From: Botrytis cinerea B05.10
Lineage: Eukaryota; Ascomycota; Leotiomycetes; Helotiales; Sclerotiniaceae
NCBI RefSeq assembly: GCF_000143535.2
Contig: NC_037312.1
Location: 1,798,001-1,862,000, forward strand
DNA length: 64,000 nucleotides
Direction of reading: 5' to 3'
The position numbers and the translations under genes were made by a program. The notes under the pieces are model-generated. The model was given only the letters and a program-made list of their open reading frames with translations. It was not told the DNA's origin and did not search any database. Of the stretch, positions 1-12,141 are shown in pieces. How positions within the stretch are numbered: position 1 is the first letter of the stretch; the number at the start of each line of letters is the position of its first letter.

Positions 1-330
1 CAGTCAAACGATGTAAGGTTTTGAATGTCCAAAAGCAATTAGAAATCTGAAAGTGGTTCAATATTCCAATCAAATTCAATATTTCAAATAATTTGAATGT
101 TCTAATTGGTCTGGAGATTTGATAATCTTCATTGTTGGACTGCAGTCCAGACTATTGAACACCCTATCTTGGATCGCATTTGAAAGCCTTGTGGGATCAA
201 CGATCTATTCAAATTGACCCAAGTAGCTCAATTCTTGAACAGAGCCAAACAGCCTCAATCGTGTTAGAGATGTTGAATACGTCGAGAATCATTTCTGTGC
301 CGTTTCTAGAATCAACACTAACATGAACAG
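1..330. other. Upstream sequence of the truncated importin gene
   Basis: No open frame here can be joined with certainty to the importin exon beginning at 331. A branch-like CACTAAC at 314-320 followed by AACAG ending at 330 marks the 3' end of an intron. The rest should be intron plus an earlier exon of the same gene. A short open stretch near 208-318 could be part of it, but no convincing donor was found. Confidence 0.4.
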
Positions 331-2931
331 TCATGGGTTCTTTACTCCCATCGTGCATTTCTCGATGCCGCCATTGTTCTTGATCCTTTAAGAACTCTAA
401 CCCAGCCTGCATTGATGCTGATCATCAATGATGATTTATACGAAATCACTGTGGAGCTGTTTGCAGACATACTAGCCAACTACTCGTCCTTCCTTTCTGA
501 GAATGACTTCACGATGCTTTACGATCTCTTCAGTAGCTCTTGGGCACAGGAGAGATATTCGAAATTGATCCAAGGCGATTTCGACTTTGATTCAGTGCAG
601 TTCGGCCAATTCCTGCTGAGCTTTGGCGACGCCACGGTGCAGGATCTAGCCCAAAATATCTCGACCGATTCTCGAAGTCAACAGATACTTTCTGCTCTTG
701 TAGGACTACTTGGCGCCGATGGTTACATCGTCAATGAAGACAAGATATTTGTCCCGGCAGTAGAATTCTGGGCTGTTTATCTGGAAACTGTACTCGACTT
801 ATCATACAACGTGGATGCTTCGCCTCCTTGGCTACCAGCAGCGCGATCAGTGTTGATGCAAGCAATTGAGAAATGCTGGCTTAAAATGCAATTCCCTCCC
901 AAACATGAATTCAGTTCGTGGGATTCAAATGAGCGTGCTGCCTTCAAAGATGCTCGAAGAGACGTGGGAGACTTAATACAACAATCGTACATGTTACTTG
1001 GCTTACCACTTGTTTCTAGCTTCGTTGATCTCATCCTGAAATCGGTTGAGAAAGGAGACGCTTGGGGCGAACTCGAAGCCTCATTGACCTGCTTAGCTGA
1101 ATTTCAGGACTATATCAAGGAGGAGTCAGATGAATACTTGGACAAAGTTTTTGGATCTCCACTTTTCTCTATGCTTACAAGGTCTGATTCAACTGTCCCT
1201 TCACGCACAAGGCAAGCATTCCTCATGGTCATCAATGGCTATCCAGACTACTTTGAACGTCATACACAACATCTTCCGAGCGCCCTTAATCTTATGTTTA
1301 GTATGCTACACTCGCCAACGTTGGCCAGAGTAACATCAAAGTCAATTGCAATGCTCTGTTCATCCTGCCGAAAAGTACTCGTTCCAGAACTTGCGGCATT
1401 TCTGCAGCAATATAGTGAGATTAACAGAGAGAACTCTGTGGAAAGTTACGCAAAAGAAGGTGTCATTGGCGCCATAGCATCGATTATCGAAGCAATGCCG
1501 AACGATGAATTGAAGCTAGACCCTCTTAGACAATTATTGGATTTTGTTCAAAGGGATCACGAACGAAGCCTTCATTTATTGAGCACACAATTCACAAATG
1601 TAGCCTCAAATGTACCGGTTCCGGATAGCCAAGTAGCTACTGATGAAGTTGAACTCACTGCTATACGATGTCTAATAAGTATCGGAAAGGGTCTCCAAGT
1701 ACCCGCTGATACCCCTGTTGATCTCAACACCAGTGAAAATAGTTATTCATACTGGAAGAATGGTAATGGCAGAGGAATTCAGGTACAGGTTTTAAACATT
1801 CTAACCGCAGCGAACGAAGCTTTTCCCGGCCATGGTGAGGTAACAGAGGAAATCTCGCACGTTTTCCGCACTGGGTTGGTCGAAACTGATGGTCCATTTG
1901 CTTTCCCTCCTGAGGATGTCGCCAAGTAAGTTACTTTTAAGCATGTTTTGGTGAACTTTTTCAATGCTAATTAAATGGCTTAGATTCATCTTCAGGTCCA
2001 ATTATCAGACACCTCGTGTTATCACAGTCATCAATACCGCCTGCTCACTCATTAATTCATGTAGCACAACATCAGATGAGCGCAACAATCAGATTTTAAG
2101 TGCCTCATTAACATGGGTCTCTGGATTGATGGAGGCTATAAATCACGGTAGGTCCTTCCATTCAAATTTGCAGTTTTATAACAGAATTCATCGAAAAGGA
2201 AGAGGACAATTTATGCTAACAAATCACAGAGCCCAGCAATGACCCAGAGATCTCGCAACCAAGCATCGAGTTTCTCCATCGTCTAATCTCCACCCCCAAA
2301 AATCTCCACATTCTCCTAAACCATGAGCCCAAATCCTCACTTGAACACATTTTCATGTTTACCCTCAAAGCCCTTACAGGCCGCGATCCACTACCCAAAC
2401 AAAGCGCCGCTGAATTCTGGGTAAGTCATATCTTACTGATAATCTTGATTCTCTCGAATTAAGAAAAAAATCGAAAACTCGAAGACTAACCCTGATCCAG
2501 GCCTCATTCGTCTCCCTCCCTACTAACAACCCCGATGCCCACGTTCAACAAGCCATCACCAACGCTCTTCAACATCTTGGACCACTCCTTGCCCAAGCCC
2601 TCATCTATAACATCGGCGGTGCAGCCGCTCGCAGCGAGCTCGATAAACTTTCTGATCCACTGCGAAAACTTGTCGTGAGTCAGGTGAGAGCAAAGAGTTG
2701 GTTGGAAGCTGCATTGATAGATGGGAACTTTCCGAGTGACAAGGTAGATCAAAAGGAGAAAATGGTATTTCTGACCAAGGTTATGAAGTAAGTTACTTAT
2801 TCGGAGTTCCGTGATAAGAGTGGAATTGTGAGCTAACTTTATAAAGTCTTCGTGGTGCTAGGGGAACAAATGCGGTGGTGAGAGAATTCTGGTTAGCTTG
2901 TCGAGGATCAAATTTTGCATATGTTTCTTGA
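331..2931 (+). CDS. Importin-beta family nuclear transport receptor (importin-13/transportin-3 type), 5' partial
   Basis: Karyopherin that carries cargo through nuclear pores under Ran control. Five exons are joined (331-1925, 1984-2147, 2230-2420, 2501-2787, 2847-2931), giving 773 residues of continuous helical, HEAT-repeat-like sequence. The first exon opens with SWVLYSHRAFLDAAIVLDPL and runs through LMLINDDLYEITVELFADIL, which fits the middle of importin-13/TNPO3-like proteins. The end reads VMNLRGARGTNAVVREFW, typical of the fungal members. The Ran-binding N-terminus is missing because the gene begins outside the window. The internal ATG at 415 is not the start, since the frame stays open and conserved back to 331. 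Introns are 54-82 bases with normal GT-AG ends. The exact paralogue (Kap111/Kap122/Mtr10 group) is not settled. Confidence 0.8.
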
Positions 2932-3196
2932 GATTGAGAAGGAAAGGTGGATAGACATGATCAGAATGTGGATGAATGAATATTTGGGTGGAGCGAAGAA
3001 AGGAACTATTCTACAATTAAGTCCAGATAGCATTGTATTGTACACGATGGAAGACTCTCAAGCCATTTTCAAATAGATAGGCCAATCCAATTTCCAACTC
3101 CTCATATTCCATTTTGCTATCCTAATCCTCGGCTTGATATGTAAGACATTCGAATGAATAATACACTAGACATGTAAATCTAGAAGCCACGCGTAT

Positions 3197-4049
3197 CTAA
3201 AATCGCATAAAAGCAGCCATGGCAAAAGTTGTACCGAAAGAAACTTTAAATGCAACGTTTTCTTCTACGAGGGAACGCAAATTAACATGTTTGATGTAGC
3301 GCTGGATGCGATCTGTGGGGACGATATCGAGGCCGTGGGAAGAGGCCCACTGGAGGAGAATGTTAGATGGTTTGGAATTGATTGGGGAGTAGAGGGGGAG
3401 TAGGTATGTAGGAGGGAAAAGAGAAAGGGAAAACGCACCTGTATCCCAACGACCATTAAACCAATTATGAGGGCGAGCGATCGCGAAAATGTACTGACTG
3501 CCAGACCGGCTCCTAGTCCTGTGATGGGTTGGGTGTTAGTGGGGTTTCTTTTCCGACGACTCTCTATTGCTGTTGTCATAGCTTGCTTCCTCTTATCATT
3601 CGGATTCTATATCCGTTTGTTGCCCTCTCCCTCCCTCCCTGCATCTTTCCTTCCCTTTCCTTTCCTTTCCCTAATTTCTCTCCTTGTGCAATTTTGATGT
3701 TCACTTCTTCCTCTCTCTCCGCGTCGTTTTCCCACCTTTCCCTTTCCCCAATCTCTCTTCTGAACCCCCCCTTCCAAACCAAAAACAAACCACAAACAAA
3801 CCAAAAAAAAAAAAAAATCAACATACCAACAATACTCCCGCTGCTAATCTGACCCACAGTCTTCGAATCTAGACCGCCTCCCTTCTTGATCAATGGCGTC
3901 TGCGGATTTTCGCTCTTCGATCGCGGCGACGAGAGTGAGTCTAAGCGAGTGGGAAAACGCTGGGAGTGGAGGAGGCTGTAGGTGGTGTAGGAGGTGAGAC
4001 CTAGGGCGGAGGCTGTGAGGCGGGGAGTGCGGAGGAGGAGGCGGGACAT
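3197..4049 (-). CDS. FUN14 family mitochondrial membrane protein
   Basis: Small outer-mitochondrial-membrane-type protein of the FUN14/FUNDC1 family. Animal members are mitophagy receptors, and the role in fungi is less clear. Three exons (3836-4049, 3439-3518, 3197-3349) give 148 residues. The N-terminus (MSRLLLRTPRLTASALG) is Arg/Ser-rich and acid-free, like a mitochondrial targeting signal. The core SGSIVGLGAGLAVSTFSR, then a hydrophobic stretch LALIIGLMVVGIQ, then WASSHGLDIVP and the closing FKVSFGTTFAMAAFMRF match the family's glycine-rich helices. The first intron is 317 bases and very pyrimidine/purine biased, longer than most in this window. It is transcribed away from PDX1 over a shared 1.8-kb spacer. 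Confidence 0.8.
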
Positions 4050-4333
4050 TTTGGAGGAGGGGGGTGGTGGTTTTGATGGGATTGGGGAAGGGGATGGGGG
4101 GATGATGGTTGTAAGTAATGTTTGCTTTGCTTGTGTGTATGTTTGCTGGGTAGAATGAGGTGAAGTGATGTGAAGTGATGTGAAGACCCGTAAAGCTAAT
4201 GTGGTGATATGTTATGTTTCTGATAGTAAATCAAGTGACGTCACGATATCGATAACGATAAGAAACGACATAATTTTTTTTTTATTTTTTCATTTTTGGT
4301 TTCTGTTTCTCCCCATGCATGTGATATATTGTA

Positions 4334-4335
<2 letters not shown>

Positions 4336-4374
<39 letters not shown>
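4336..4374. repeat. (TC)n microsatellite
   Basis: About 19 uninterrupted TC units upstream of the FUN14 gene. Confidence 0.95.
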
Positions 4375-4377
<3 letters not shown>

Positions 4378-5162
4378 CATGAGATGGGATGGGATTTCTC
4401 ATGGTTATATATTGCGACGAGGAAGATGACGAGATGGAGAAGAAGTAGATGTGTATATCGTGTATCAAATAACTTCATATAATAAGGTAGTTATTAATAT
4501 AGGTACATTACCGCGAGATTCGAATACCGAATTCCGATTCACACACCACGGCCCACCATGTCGGACAATACCCATATTATACCCATATTATACGGCATTA
4601 CACTTTCTCCAATGTCCCAAATTCTCTTATTCGTATCCGCCATCTTCCATCTTCCATCTTCCATCAGATGTAACAAGTTGATATACGAATAAATCTCCTT
4701 GCCATCACATCTCCTCGGGCCACAGCTGCATGTCTTCCATTCCATGATATGACATTCCACTCCATGACACTAAATCCCTCGCACCTCCTCCACCTCGCAA
4801 ACTCCTGCTCACTTATCCTCCCCTCTGATTTCTGACTGCCCACTTCCCGAATCTTTCCATCCACACACACATCCTGCACATCCTGCACATCACACCCATC
4901 CAGCCAACCAACCATCCATCCATCCACACGCAATCAGCCATGCAAAGCCCCCAGCCCTCGCAAACTCCTTCCCCGATCCCAAGCGTATCTACCCAGCCAA
5001 AAGTGCGCACCCCTCGATCGCCGCCCTAGCCCAAAAGAGACACCAAGCTAGCTACCGCCCCGACGATAAAAAATTGGAAACCCTGCAGATGATATACAAC
5101 CTTAAATAACCCCACGTTGGACTAGAATAACTTATGCCTAGGTGCGAGGGGCGTGTTCGAAT

Positions 5163-5203
5163 TGTGTGTGTATATATGTGTGTGTGTGTGTATATATATA
5201 TAA
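5163..5203. repeat. TG/TA compound microsatellite
   Basis: Alternating purine-pyrimidine tract mixing TG and TA units in the FUN14-PDX1 spacer. Such tracts can adopt non-B DNA forms. Confidence 0.9.
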
Positions 5204-5643
5204 GTTAGGTAGATTTACACACACATTTACCTAAAAAGGAAGCAAACCACAAATTACAAACTACCTAGGTAGGTAACACCAGCAACACCTTTCCTTTGTC
5301 TCGGCATTACTTCCCGATCGGAGGGGCAAACAGGTGCAAGTGCAAGTGCAGATGAATATGAATATAAATATAAATATAAATATGAATATAAATTGGAATT
5401 GGAATTAATACAAACAGAAAGAAGCATGAGAATGCGATGAGTAACAACTATCCTTCCTGATGGGACGAGATAGAATGGATGCCCCCCTCAATTGACCTAT
5501 CAAAAGACGCAAACTAACTTTATACCAAGACGGAGATAGATTGAATTGGATGGAATTCGAAGAGTCATATGCTTGACGGGGTATCGTAGATATTGCACTA
5601 AAAAGTATTTTAAATCTTTGAGTTTCCGGTTCCTTTTCTTTCC

Positions 5644-5681
<38 letters not shown>

Positions 5682-5682
5682 T
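5644..5682. repeat. (TA)n(CA)n compound microsatellite
   Basis: TA units run directly into CA units about 190 bases upstream of the PDX1 start codon. Confidence 0.95.
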
Positions 5683-5869
5683 CACGACATATCTACCTCC
5701 TCGAGCACGTACATATTGGATATAGATTTCTCGTTGGCATTCTTCATTTGTCTTGCGCTTCTTCCACTTCTTACCTACCTACCTACGTACTTGTCTACAT
5801 ACTTCATCTCGTTCTATCACAGCTGCTCTTCTCTTCTCCCCTCTTCTCTCCTCAACAATCCTCACCAAA

Positions 5870-7015
5870 ATGTCCAACGAACTACCCACCAGCGCCACCA
5901 ATGGAAACGGAAACGGTCATGGCAACAACATCTCTTCGACCTTTGTCGTCAAGACCGGGTTGGCGCGTATGTTAAAAGGAGGTGTGATTATGGATGTAGT
6001 GAATGCCGAACAAGTACGTACCTTACTCTTTCCTTTCCCCCTCTATCACATACCATTTATCATCATCTATCAAAAACAAAAAATTGAAAAAAAATCCCGC
6101 CACTAACATCCCCCACCTGCAGGCTCGAATCGCAGAAGAAGCAGGCGCCGTCGCAGTCATGGCGCTCGAGCGAGTCCCCGCCGATATTCGTGCTCAGGGT
6201 GGTGTAGCCCGCATGTCCGACCCAAAGATGATTCGAGAGATTATGGAGACGGTGACGATACCCGTTATGGCCAAGGCGAGAATCGGTCATTTTGTTGAAT
6301 GTCAGGTTAGTTCTTCCCCTTCCATTCCCATACCTTCCTTTCTTTCTTTCTTTCTTCCTTCCTCACACCCCTCTCAAATCCCCTTCTAACAAAACCCCCC
6401 CAGATCCTCCAATCAATCGGCGTAGACTACATTGACGAATCCGAAGTCCTCACCCCCGCCGACGCCCTCCACCACGTCGAAAAACACCCCTTCACCATCC
6501 CCTTCGTCTGCGGGTGCCGCAACCTCGGCGAAGCTCTGCGCCGCATCTCAGAAGGCGCCGCCATGATCCGCACCAAAGGCGAAGCCGGCACCGGCGACGT
6601 CATCGAAGCCGTGCGTCACCAACGTCAAGTAACCGCCGAGATCCGCGCCGCCTCGCTCATGTCGGACGAGGAACTCCGCATTCTCGCAAAGGATATCCAA
6701 GCTCCCTTTGAGCTGCTCAAAGAAACGGCAAAGTTGGGTCGTCTCCCCGTGGTCAATTTCGCAGCTGGTGGCATTGCTACCCCGGCCGATGCTGCGCTCA
6801 TGATGCAGTTGGGTTGTGACGGGGTTTTTGTCGGGAGTGGAATTTTCAAGAGTGGAGATGCGGCGAAGCGCGCGAGAGCTATTGTGCAAGCGACGACGCA
6901 TTTTAATGACGCGAAGGTTTTGGCCGAGGTGAGTGAGGATTTGGGAGAGGCGATGGTGGGGTTGAATTGTGGGACTATGGATCCCAAGGAGAAGATGCAG
7001 GGGAGGGGATGGTAG
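5870..7015 (+). CDS. pdx1: Pyridoxal 5'-phosphate synthase subunit PDX1 (PdxS/SNZ/PyroA)
   Basis: Makes pyridoxal 5'-phosphate from ribose 5-phosphate, glyceraldehyde 3-phosphate and ammonia. The glutaminase partner PDX2 supplies the ammonia and is not in this window. Exons 5870-6013, 6123-6305 and 6404-7015 give 312 residues, normal for the family. A Gly/Asn-rich N-terminus leads into [20 protein letters not shown], followed by [13 protein letters not shown] with the lysine that binds ribose phosphate. Next come [13 protein letters not shown] and [13 protein letters not shown] with the second catalytic lysine. The phosphate-binding [19 protein letters not shown] and [11 protein letters not shown] complete the barrel. 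The start ATG follows a CACCAAA context. Downstream is an A/G-rich 3' region near 7085-7130. Confidence 0.97.
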
Positions 7016-7495
7016 ATGGTAGGTTGATGGATGGTTTGGTGAATGGTGTAGGGTAGATGATGGGAATTAAGAGTAAAATGATTAAATGAAAGGGGAGGGA
7101 AGGAAAGGAAAGGAAAGGAAAGAAAAGGGAAGGAGGTGTGGTACGGTGCTTTGTTTATGCAAATAACTTCACTTCTATGGATACAATAGGGGAAAAGACA
7201 AAAAGGTTAGGTTTTGGTATACCATCACATCACATAGCATGCATGGTATGCATAGAGGCGTGAAAGATAGGTCTGTGTATCTAGAGATTCTCAACTCATC
7301 TCACAAACATAAATCCATAAAGCTCTGCAATATAAAGCAGCGAGCATATAACCTTTGTGCATCCTTTCAATATTCCTTTAGTGTCTATTTTTCAACTTCA
7401 TGGTATCCCTAATACATTAACGCCTTTTTTATAACATGATTCCTCCCTTCCCATCCATCCCGATCCATCACCCATTTTCTCGTGCTTCCTAGCTT
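7016..7495. other. Convergent 3' intergenic region
   Basis: Lies between the 3' ends of PDX1 (+) and the GARS-AIRS gene (-). It contains a GGAAA-rich purine tract at about 7088-7130. No reading frame or RNA gene was recognised. Confidence 0.6.
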
Positions 7496-9940
7496 TTAAT
7501 TCCACGAGTCCAAGTTTCTCAACTCGCAGCCTTCGCCTGATCTCTTGATCAATTTTCCAATAGTGTAAACCTTCTCACCAGACTCCGTCAATTCTCTGAC
7601 AACCTGCTCTACATTCTCCTTCTTAACCACTGCGACCATTCCAATGCCAGTGTTGAACGCTCTAGCCATCTCGCTAGCTTCAACATTACCTGCGTTCTTC
7701 AACCACTTGAACACCTCGGGTAATTGCCAAGTGGCGACATCGATCTCGGCAGCGAGGTGAGATGGTAACATTCTAGGAACATTTTCGGTCAAGCCGCCAC
7801 CAGTGATATGAGCCAAGCCAGTGACCAAGTGTTTCTGGACCACTGGTTGCAAAGAGCGAACGTAGATGCGAGTGGGTGTTAGGAGATTTTCACCAACGGT
7901 GGTGGAAGGATCCCATGGACAAGCGTCATCTTTGTAAGAGAGGCCTTCTCTCGCGATGATTTTTCGCACGAGAGAGAATCCATTAGAGTGAACTCCTGCA
8001 GATGCCAAACCAATAAGAACATCACCTTCGGCCATCAAATCTGTTCTTGGCAACCTGTTCTCCTTCTTCACAACTCCCATGGCGCAACCTGCAGCATCAT
8101 AATCGTCTCCTTGGTACATACCAGGCATCTCAGCAGTTTCACCGCCAACAAGTGCACTGTTTGCATCTTTGCATCCGTTGGCAACACCTTCCACGAAGTC
8201 TGCTGCATTCTTGAGCTTCAATTGACTGCAGCCATAGTAGTCGACGAATCCGAGTGGTTCAGCACCTGCAACAATCAAATCATTCACATTCATAGCGACC
8301 AAATCAATTCCAACTGTGTCGTGCTTCTCCATAGCTTGTGCAATGGCGAGTTTAGTGCCAATTCCATCAATGCACATAACCACAGTTGGAGCACCCGCAT
8401 AACCAGCAGCTTCCAAATCAATCTCTCCACCGAATCCACCAATTTCAGCATCGGCTCCTGGTCTTCGGGTAGAGAGAACCGCTTTTCTAATACGTTCGAC
8501 AAAGTTGTTACCAGCATCGATGCTAACACCTGCGGATGCGTATGTAAGTGCTTCCTTTGCAGAAGATGAAGCTCTGAATGCCCGATGAGCAATATCCTTG
8601 CGGTAGAACATTTTATCAAACTTGATGAGTTCGACAGTGGTATAAGCATCCTTCACGGCTTGCTCAAGAGTTTCTGCAACGGCTTGTGCTGCGATGACAC
8701 GCCCGCCGGATGTTTGCAATTGACCATCCTTCACCACGGTACCAGCATGGAAGATGTTAGAACCGGCCGGAGGTGTACTGACTTCCATGGGTGTGCCTTT
8801 AGCATATGAGCCTGGGTATCCTCCAGCAGCTACCACAACCGTCGCGCTGAATTTTTGATCAATCTTGATCTTCGCCTCGTCGAGGGATCCTTGAGTACAG
8901 AGAAGCATGATTTCTGCAAGATCTGTATCTTCACTCAACAATGGTAGTAAAGTCTGTGTTTCTGGATCTCCGAAACGAACGTTGTACTCCAAGGTTTTCG
9001 GTCCATTCTTGGTTATCATCAAGCCAGTGAAAAGAGTTCCGATGAAAGGTGTACGCTCTTTTCTCATGCCGCGGAGCGTGGGCTCCAATACGGTTCGTTC
9101 GATCTCCTCGATTAATTTTTGGGTAGCAATTGGAATAGGCGCATAGCATCCCATGCCTCCAGTATTTGGACCCTGGTCCCCGTCGAAAATTCTCTTATGA
9201 TCTTGAGCAGCAGGTAAAGAGTACATGTTGTAACCATCGCAAAAAGTGAGAATGCTGAGTTCATCACCCTCCAAGAATTCCTCGATGACAACCTCATCTC
9301 CAGCAGCCCCAAATTCTCGATCAAGCATGATATCCTTTAGTCCTTGGTGGGCTTCCTCCTTCGATGTTGGGATAATGACACCCTTTCCAGCTGCCAATCC
9401 ACTGGCTTTGATGACAACATTATGGCTTACGCTGTCAATATATTTTCGCGCTTCTTCGTAGTCCGTAAAGTTCTCGTAAGCCGCAGTTGGGATGTTATAT
9501 TTCTTCATGAAATCTTTCGAAAATGCTTTGCTTCCTTCCAAACGCGCGGCAAGTTTTGATGGTCCGTAACAAGCTATGTCTGCCTCACGGAAATAATCTT
9601 GGATTCCATCAACGAGGGGGGCTTCTGGTCCTGGTACTACCTGCATGTACAAGTCAGCAATTATTTAACAAAATCAAGCATTGGAATGGCATAAATAGTC
9701 ATGTGAATGTAGAATATAAAAACTTACCAGGTTAATGTTATGTTTCTTAGCCAAAGCAACAAGTCCCGGATAATCATCAGCCTTAACACTGGAATCATTG
9801 GAAACTTTTGGGCAATTTGCAGTTCCTCCATTTCCTGGGACTGCGATGATGGACTCGACTCGGGGAGATTGACTGAGTTTCCAAGCCAAAGTATGCTCCC
9901 GACCGCCATTTCCGACAAGGAGGATTCGAATGGACTCCAT
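7496..9940 (-). CDS. ADE5,7: Bifunctional GAR synthetase / AIR synthetase
   Basis: Catalyses steps 2 and 5 of de novo purine synthesis: phosphoribosylamine to GAR, and FGAM to AIR. Two exons (9728-9940, 7496-9640) encode 785 residues, close to the roughly 800 of yeast Ade5,7. The GARS half starts MESIRILLVGNGGREHTLAW and has the ATP-grasp stretches VVIKASGLAAGKGV and IGTLFTGLMITKNGPK, then VRFGDPETQ. The AIRS half begins near residue 435 with TYASAGVSIDAGNNFVERI and contains DGIGTKLAIAQ, VAMNVNDLI and HSNGFSLVRK. The single 87-base intron interrupts the GARS N-domain after NINL. Fusion of the two activities is standard in fungi. It is divergent from THR1. Confidence 0.97.
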
Positions 9941-10631
9941 TGTGAAATTCTAGATTGCGTTGAGATATTTAACGTGTGAGAAGACGGTTGGAGAACAAAA
10001 GAAGAGTCTTCAAATTCAATATGATCATCGGGTTGAATCATTTTCTGCCCGCTTAGTGTCACCGCCTGGCAAGAATTTTAACCCCGCCACTATCCCCCCC
10101 CACGTTACCCCTCCATGATTTAACCGATATCGTTTGATGAATTTGCGTGTTGAGTACTAGAAGTCGTGTATTGCTTGGTAGTTTATGACAACATTCCGAA
10201 ACTAATTGATCAATGCAGGATTCAATTTGATTTGGCTTCACTCTTTTCACGGCTCTCAAATGTTTACAGCAATGTATTGCATATATTACCAAGTAAACTG
10301 TAAACCAGCGTGGGAAAGCTCAACTAATGACTCTGCCACAAATGTCTGAGAAATTTAAATGGATCTTCCCAGCGGCCCGAGCAATGATCTGATTCAAGCG
10401 AACGAATTATATTTATTTAGTCCCAATTTCAACCTTTCTGACTACAATCCTGGTTGATATACCAAATTTTTCCAATTTTATAGCGATATCGGGCAAGGCT
10501 GATAAAAAAAGGTTACAGTAGCGTTTATCGAATGATTCGATAGCACTTGGTATTTCATGCTGAACCTCTGATTGACTCCTCCAGTCTCGAGCTTCTAAAA
10601 ACCATCTTGATAAAAAAAATGATTACCATAA
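9941..10631. other. Shared promoter region of ADE5,7 and THR1
   Basis: Divergent spacer of about 690 bases. It should hold the promoters of both genes and also the missing first exon of THR1, because the THR1 frame is closed upstream by TAA at 10629-10631. No convincing exon was found. A short chance frame near 10360-10460 has no usable splice donor. Confidence 0.5.
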
Positions 10632-10681
10632 GTCCGTCATCTCTCTCTCCTCAAAGCCGCACAAAACCTCGTTCACATCAG

Positions 10682-11816
10682 GATCATTTTCCGCGATGCT
10701 GGCAAGATATTCGAAACTGACGTCCATGTAGAAGTACCCTGTTCCTCTGCGAACATTGGCCCCGGATTCGATGTCATAGGTCTCGCCCTTTCCATATGGC
10801 TCGAGTTACACGTCGAAGTCAATACATCGGTTACATCTGAAGCACCTCTCAACTGCAAAATTACATATGAAGGACAAGGCGCAGAAGAGGTTCCTTTGAC
10901 TGCTGATAGTAATCTTATCACACGAACTGCATTATATGTTTTGCGATGTCATGGCCAGAGAAGCTTCCCTTCCGAAACATCGGTTCATATCATCAATCCT
11001 ATTCCATTAGGACGCGGACTTGGATCATCTGGTGCCGCAGTGGTAGCTGGTGTTGCGCTGGCCAATGAAGTCGGAAAGCTGAAGTTAACTAAAGCTAGGA
11101 TGTTGGACTATTGTCTCATGATAGGTACGGTTTAGTTGTCATCAAGCTCAATACATCTAACAACATAAACAGAACGACATCCAGACAACGTAGCCGCAGC
11201 ATTGTACGGAGGGTTTGTAGGAACATACCTCAACGAACTCAGCGCCGAAGATACAGAACGCAAAGAGATTCCACTCAGTGAAGTTCTCCCCGAACCTGCT
11301 GGAGGTGTAGATACTGGATCCAATCCTCCCGAACCACCAGTTGGAATCGGGCATTACATGAAGTTTCCTTGGGCCCCCGAAATCAAAGCCATCGCAATCA
11401 TTCCACAGTTCGAGGTCGCAACCGCAAAAGCTAGAAGTGTCCTACCATCTTCGTATTCCAGGTCAGATGTAGTATTCAACCTTCAGAGAATTGCTCTTCT
11501 ACCTTCAGCGCTTGGAAGATCACCACCTGATGCAGAGCAAATCTATCTTGCAATGCAAGACAAAGTACATCAACCTTACAGGAAAGGTTTGATACCAGGC
11601 CTCCCTGAGATCCTACAGTCTGTCACTCCTAAATCTCATCCCGGTCTATGTGGAATCTGTTTATCTGGAGCCGGTCCAACTATTCTTGCGCTTGCAACAG
11701 AAAACTTTGATGCAATTGCGAATGTCATTTTAGATACTTTTGCAAAGAACGATATCAAATGCGATTGGAAATTGTTGGAGCCCGCGCAAGACGGAACAAC
11801 TGTTACATACAGCTGA
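10682..11816 (+). CDS. THR1: Homoserine kinase (start exon unresolved)
   Basis: GHMP kinase that phosphorylates homoserine on the path to threonine. The readable part has two exons: one ending at 11124, and 11173-11816. The N-terminal substrate motif is EVPCSSANIGPGFDVIGLAL, and the ATP-binding GHMP loop is NPIPLGRGLGSSGAAVVAG. The C-terminal motif is LCGICLSGAGPTILALA. The frame is open from 10632, but there is no ATG between the upstream stop at 10629 and the conserved region. A 5' exon must therefore be spliced in, most likely to the CATCAG acceptor at 10681. That acceptor is a guess. The second exon carries a slightly acidic insertion (ELSAEDTERKEIPLSEVLPE) common in fungal versions. Confidence 0.93.
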
Positions 11817-12141
11817 AAAGGCGTCGAAAGAAAAATTGTTTCGTCTTTTAGATAAAATTTAGAAAGACTCGAGGAGATCTCAAGGCACACATATACTACC
11901 TTGCTGAACAAGCCAGGTCTACTGTTAGAGAGAAGCAAATATTTACTTCACCTAGTATAGAACATCAATGCTTATACGTCCTAATTTTAGTCGAATTCCT
12001 CCCATACTTGTATAAAGTCATAAAACCATATACGCCTTCCCTATAACGAAATAAAGTCCCTGTCCAAGCAAGCTAATCTGACAAAATTTCCAAAGCGAAT
12101 TTAAACAATTATACAGCTTTTTAGCATGTAGTTGTCATAGT
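11817..12141. other. Convergent 3' region of THR1 and the CENP-A gene
   Basis: AT-rich spacer with no reading frame of note. It probably holds only the two 3' ends. Confidence 0.55.

Larger units (their letters stand above)
4050..5869. other. Intergenic spacer between FUN14 and PDX1 genes
   Basis: No gene was found in this 1.8-kb divergent spacer. It holds simple repeats (CT run at 4336-4374, TG/TA at 5163-5203, TA/CA at 5644-5682) and several imperfect CATC or CTTCCAT runs near 4640-4930. The stretch just before 5870 is a C/T-rich leader, typical of strongly expressed filamentous-fungal genes. Confidence 0.6.

Noticed and set aside
777..1034. Minus-strand frame opposite the importin exon
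   Set aside because: Shadow of a well-supported coding exon.
7988..8569. 193-codon plus-strand frame inside the GARS-AIRS gene
   Set aside because: Antisense shadow. The minus strand encodes the conserved AIRS domain.
10360..10460. ATG frames upstream of THR1 (for example one starting MSEKFK) as the missing first exon
   Set aside because: No GT donor occurs in a usable phase before the stop.
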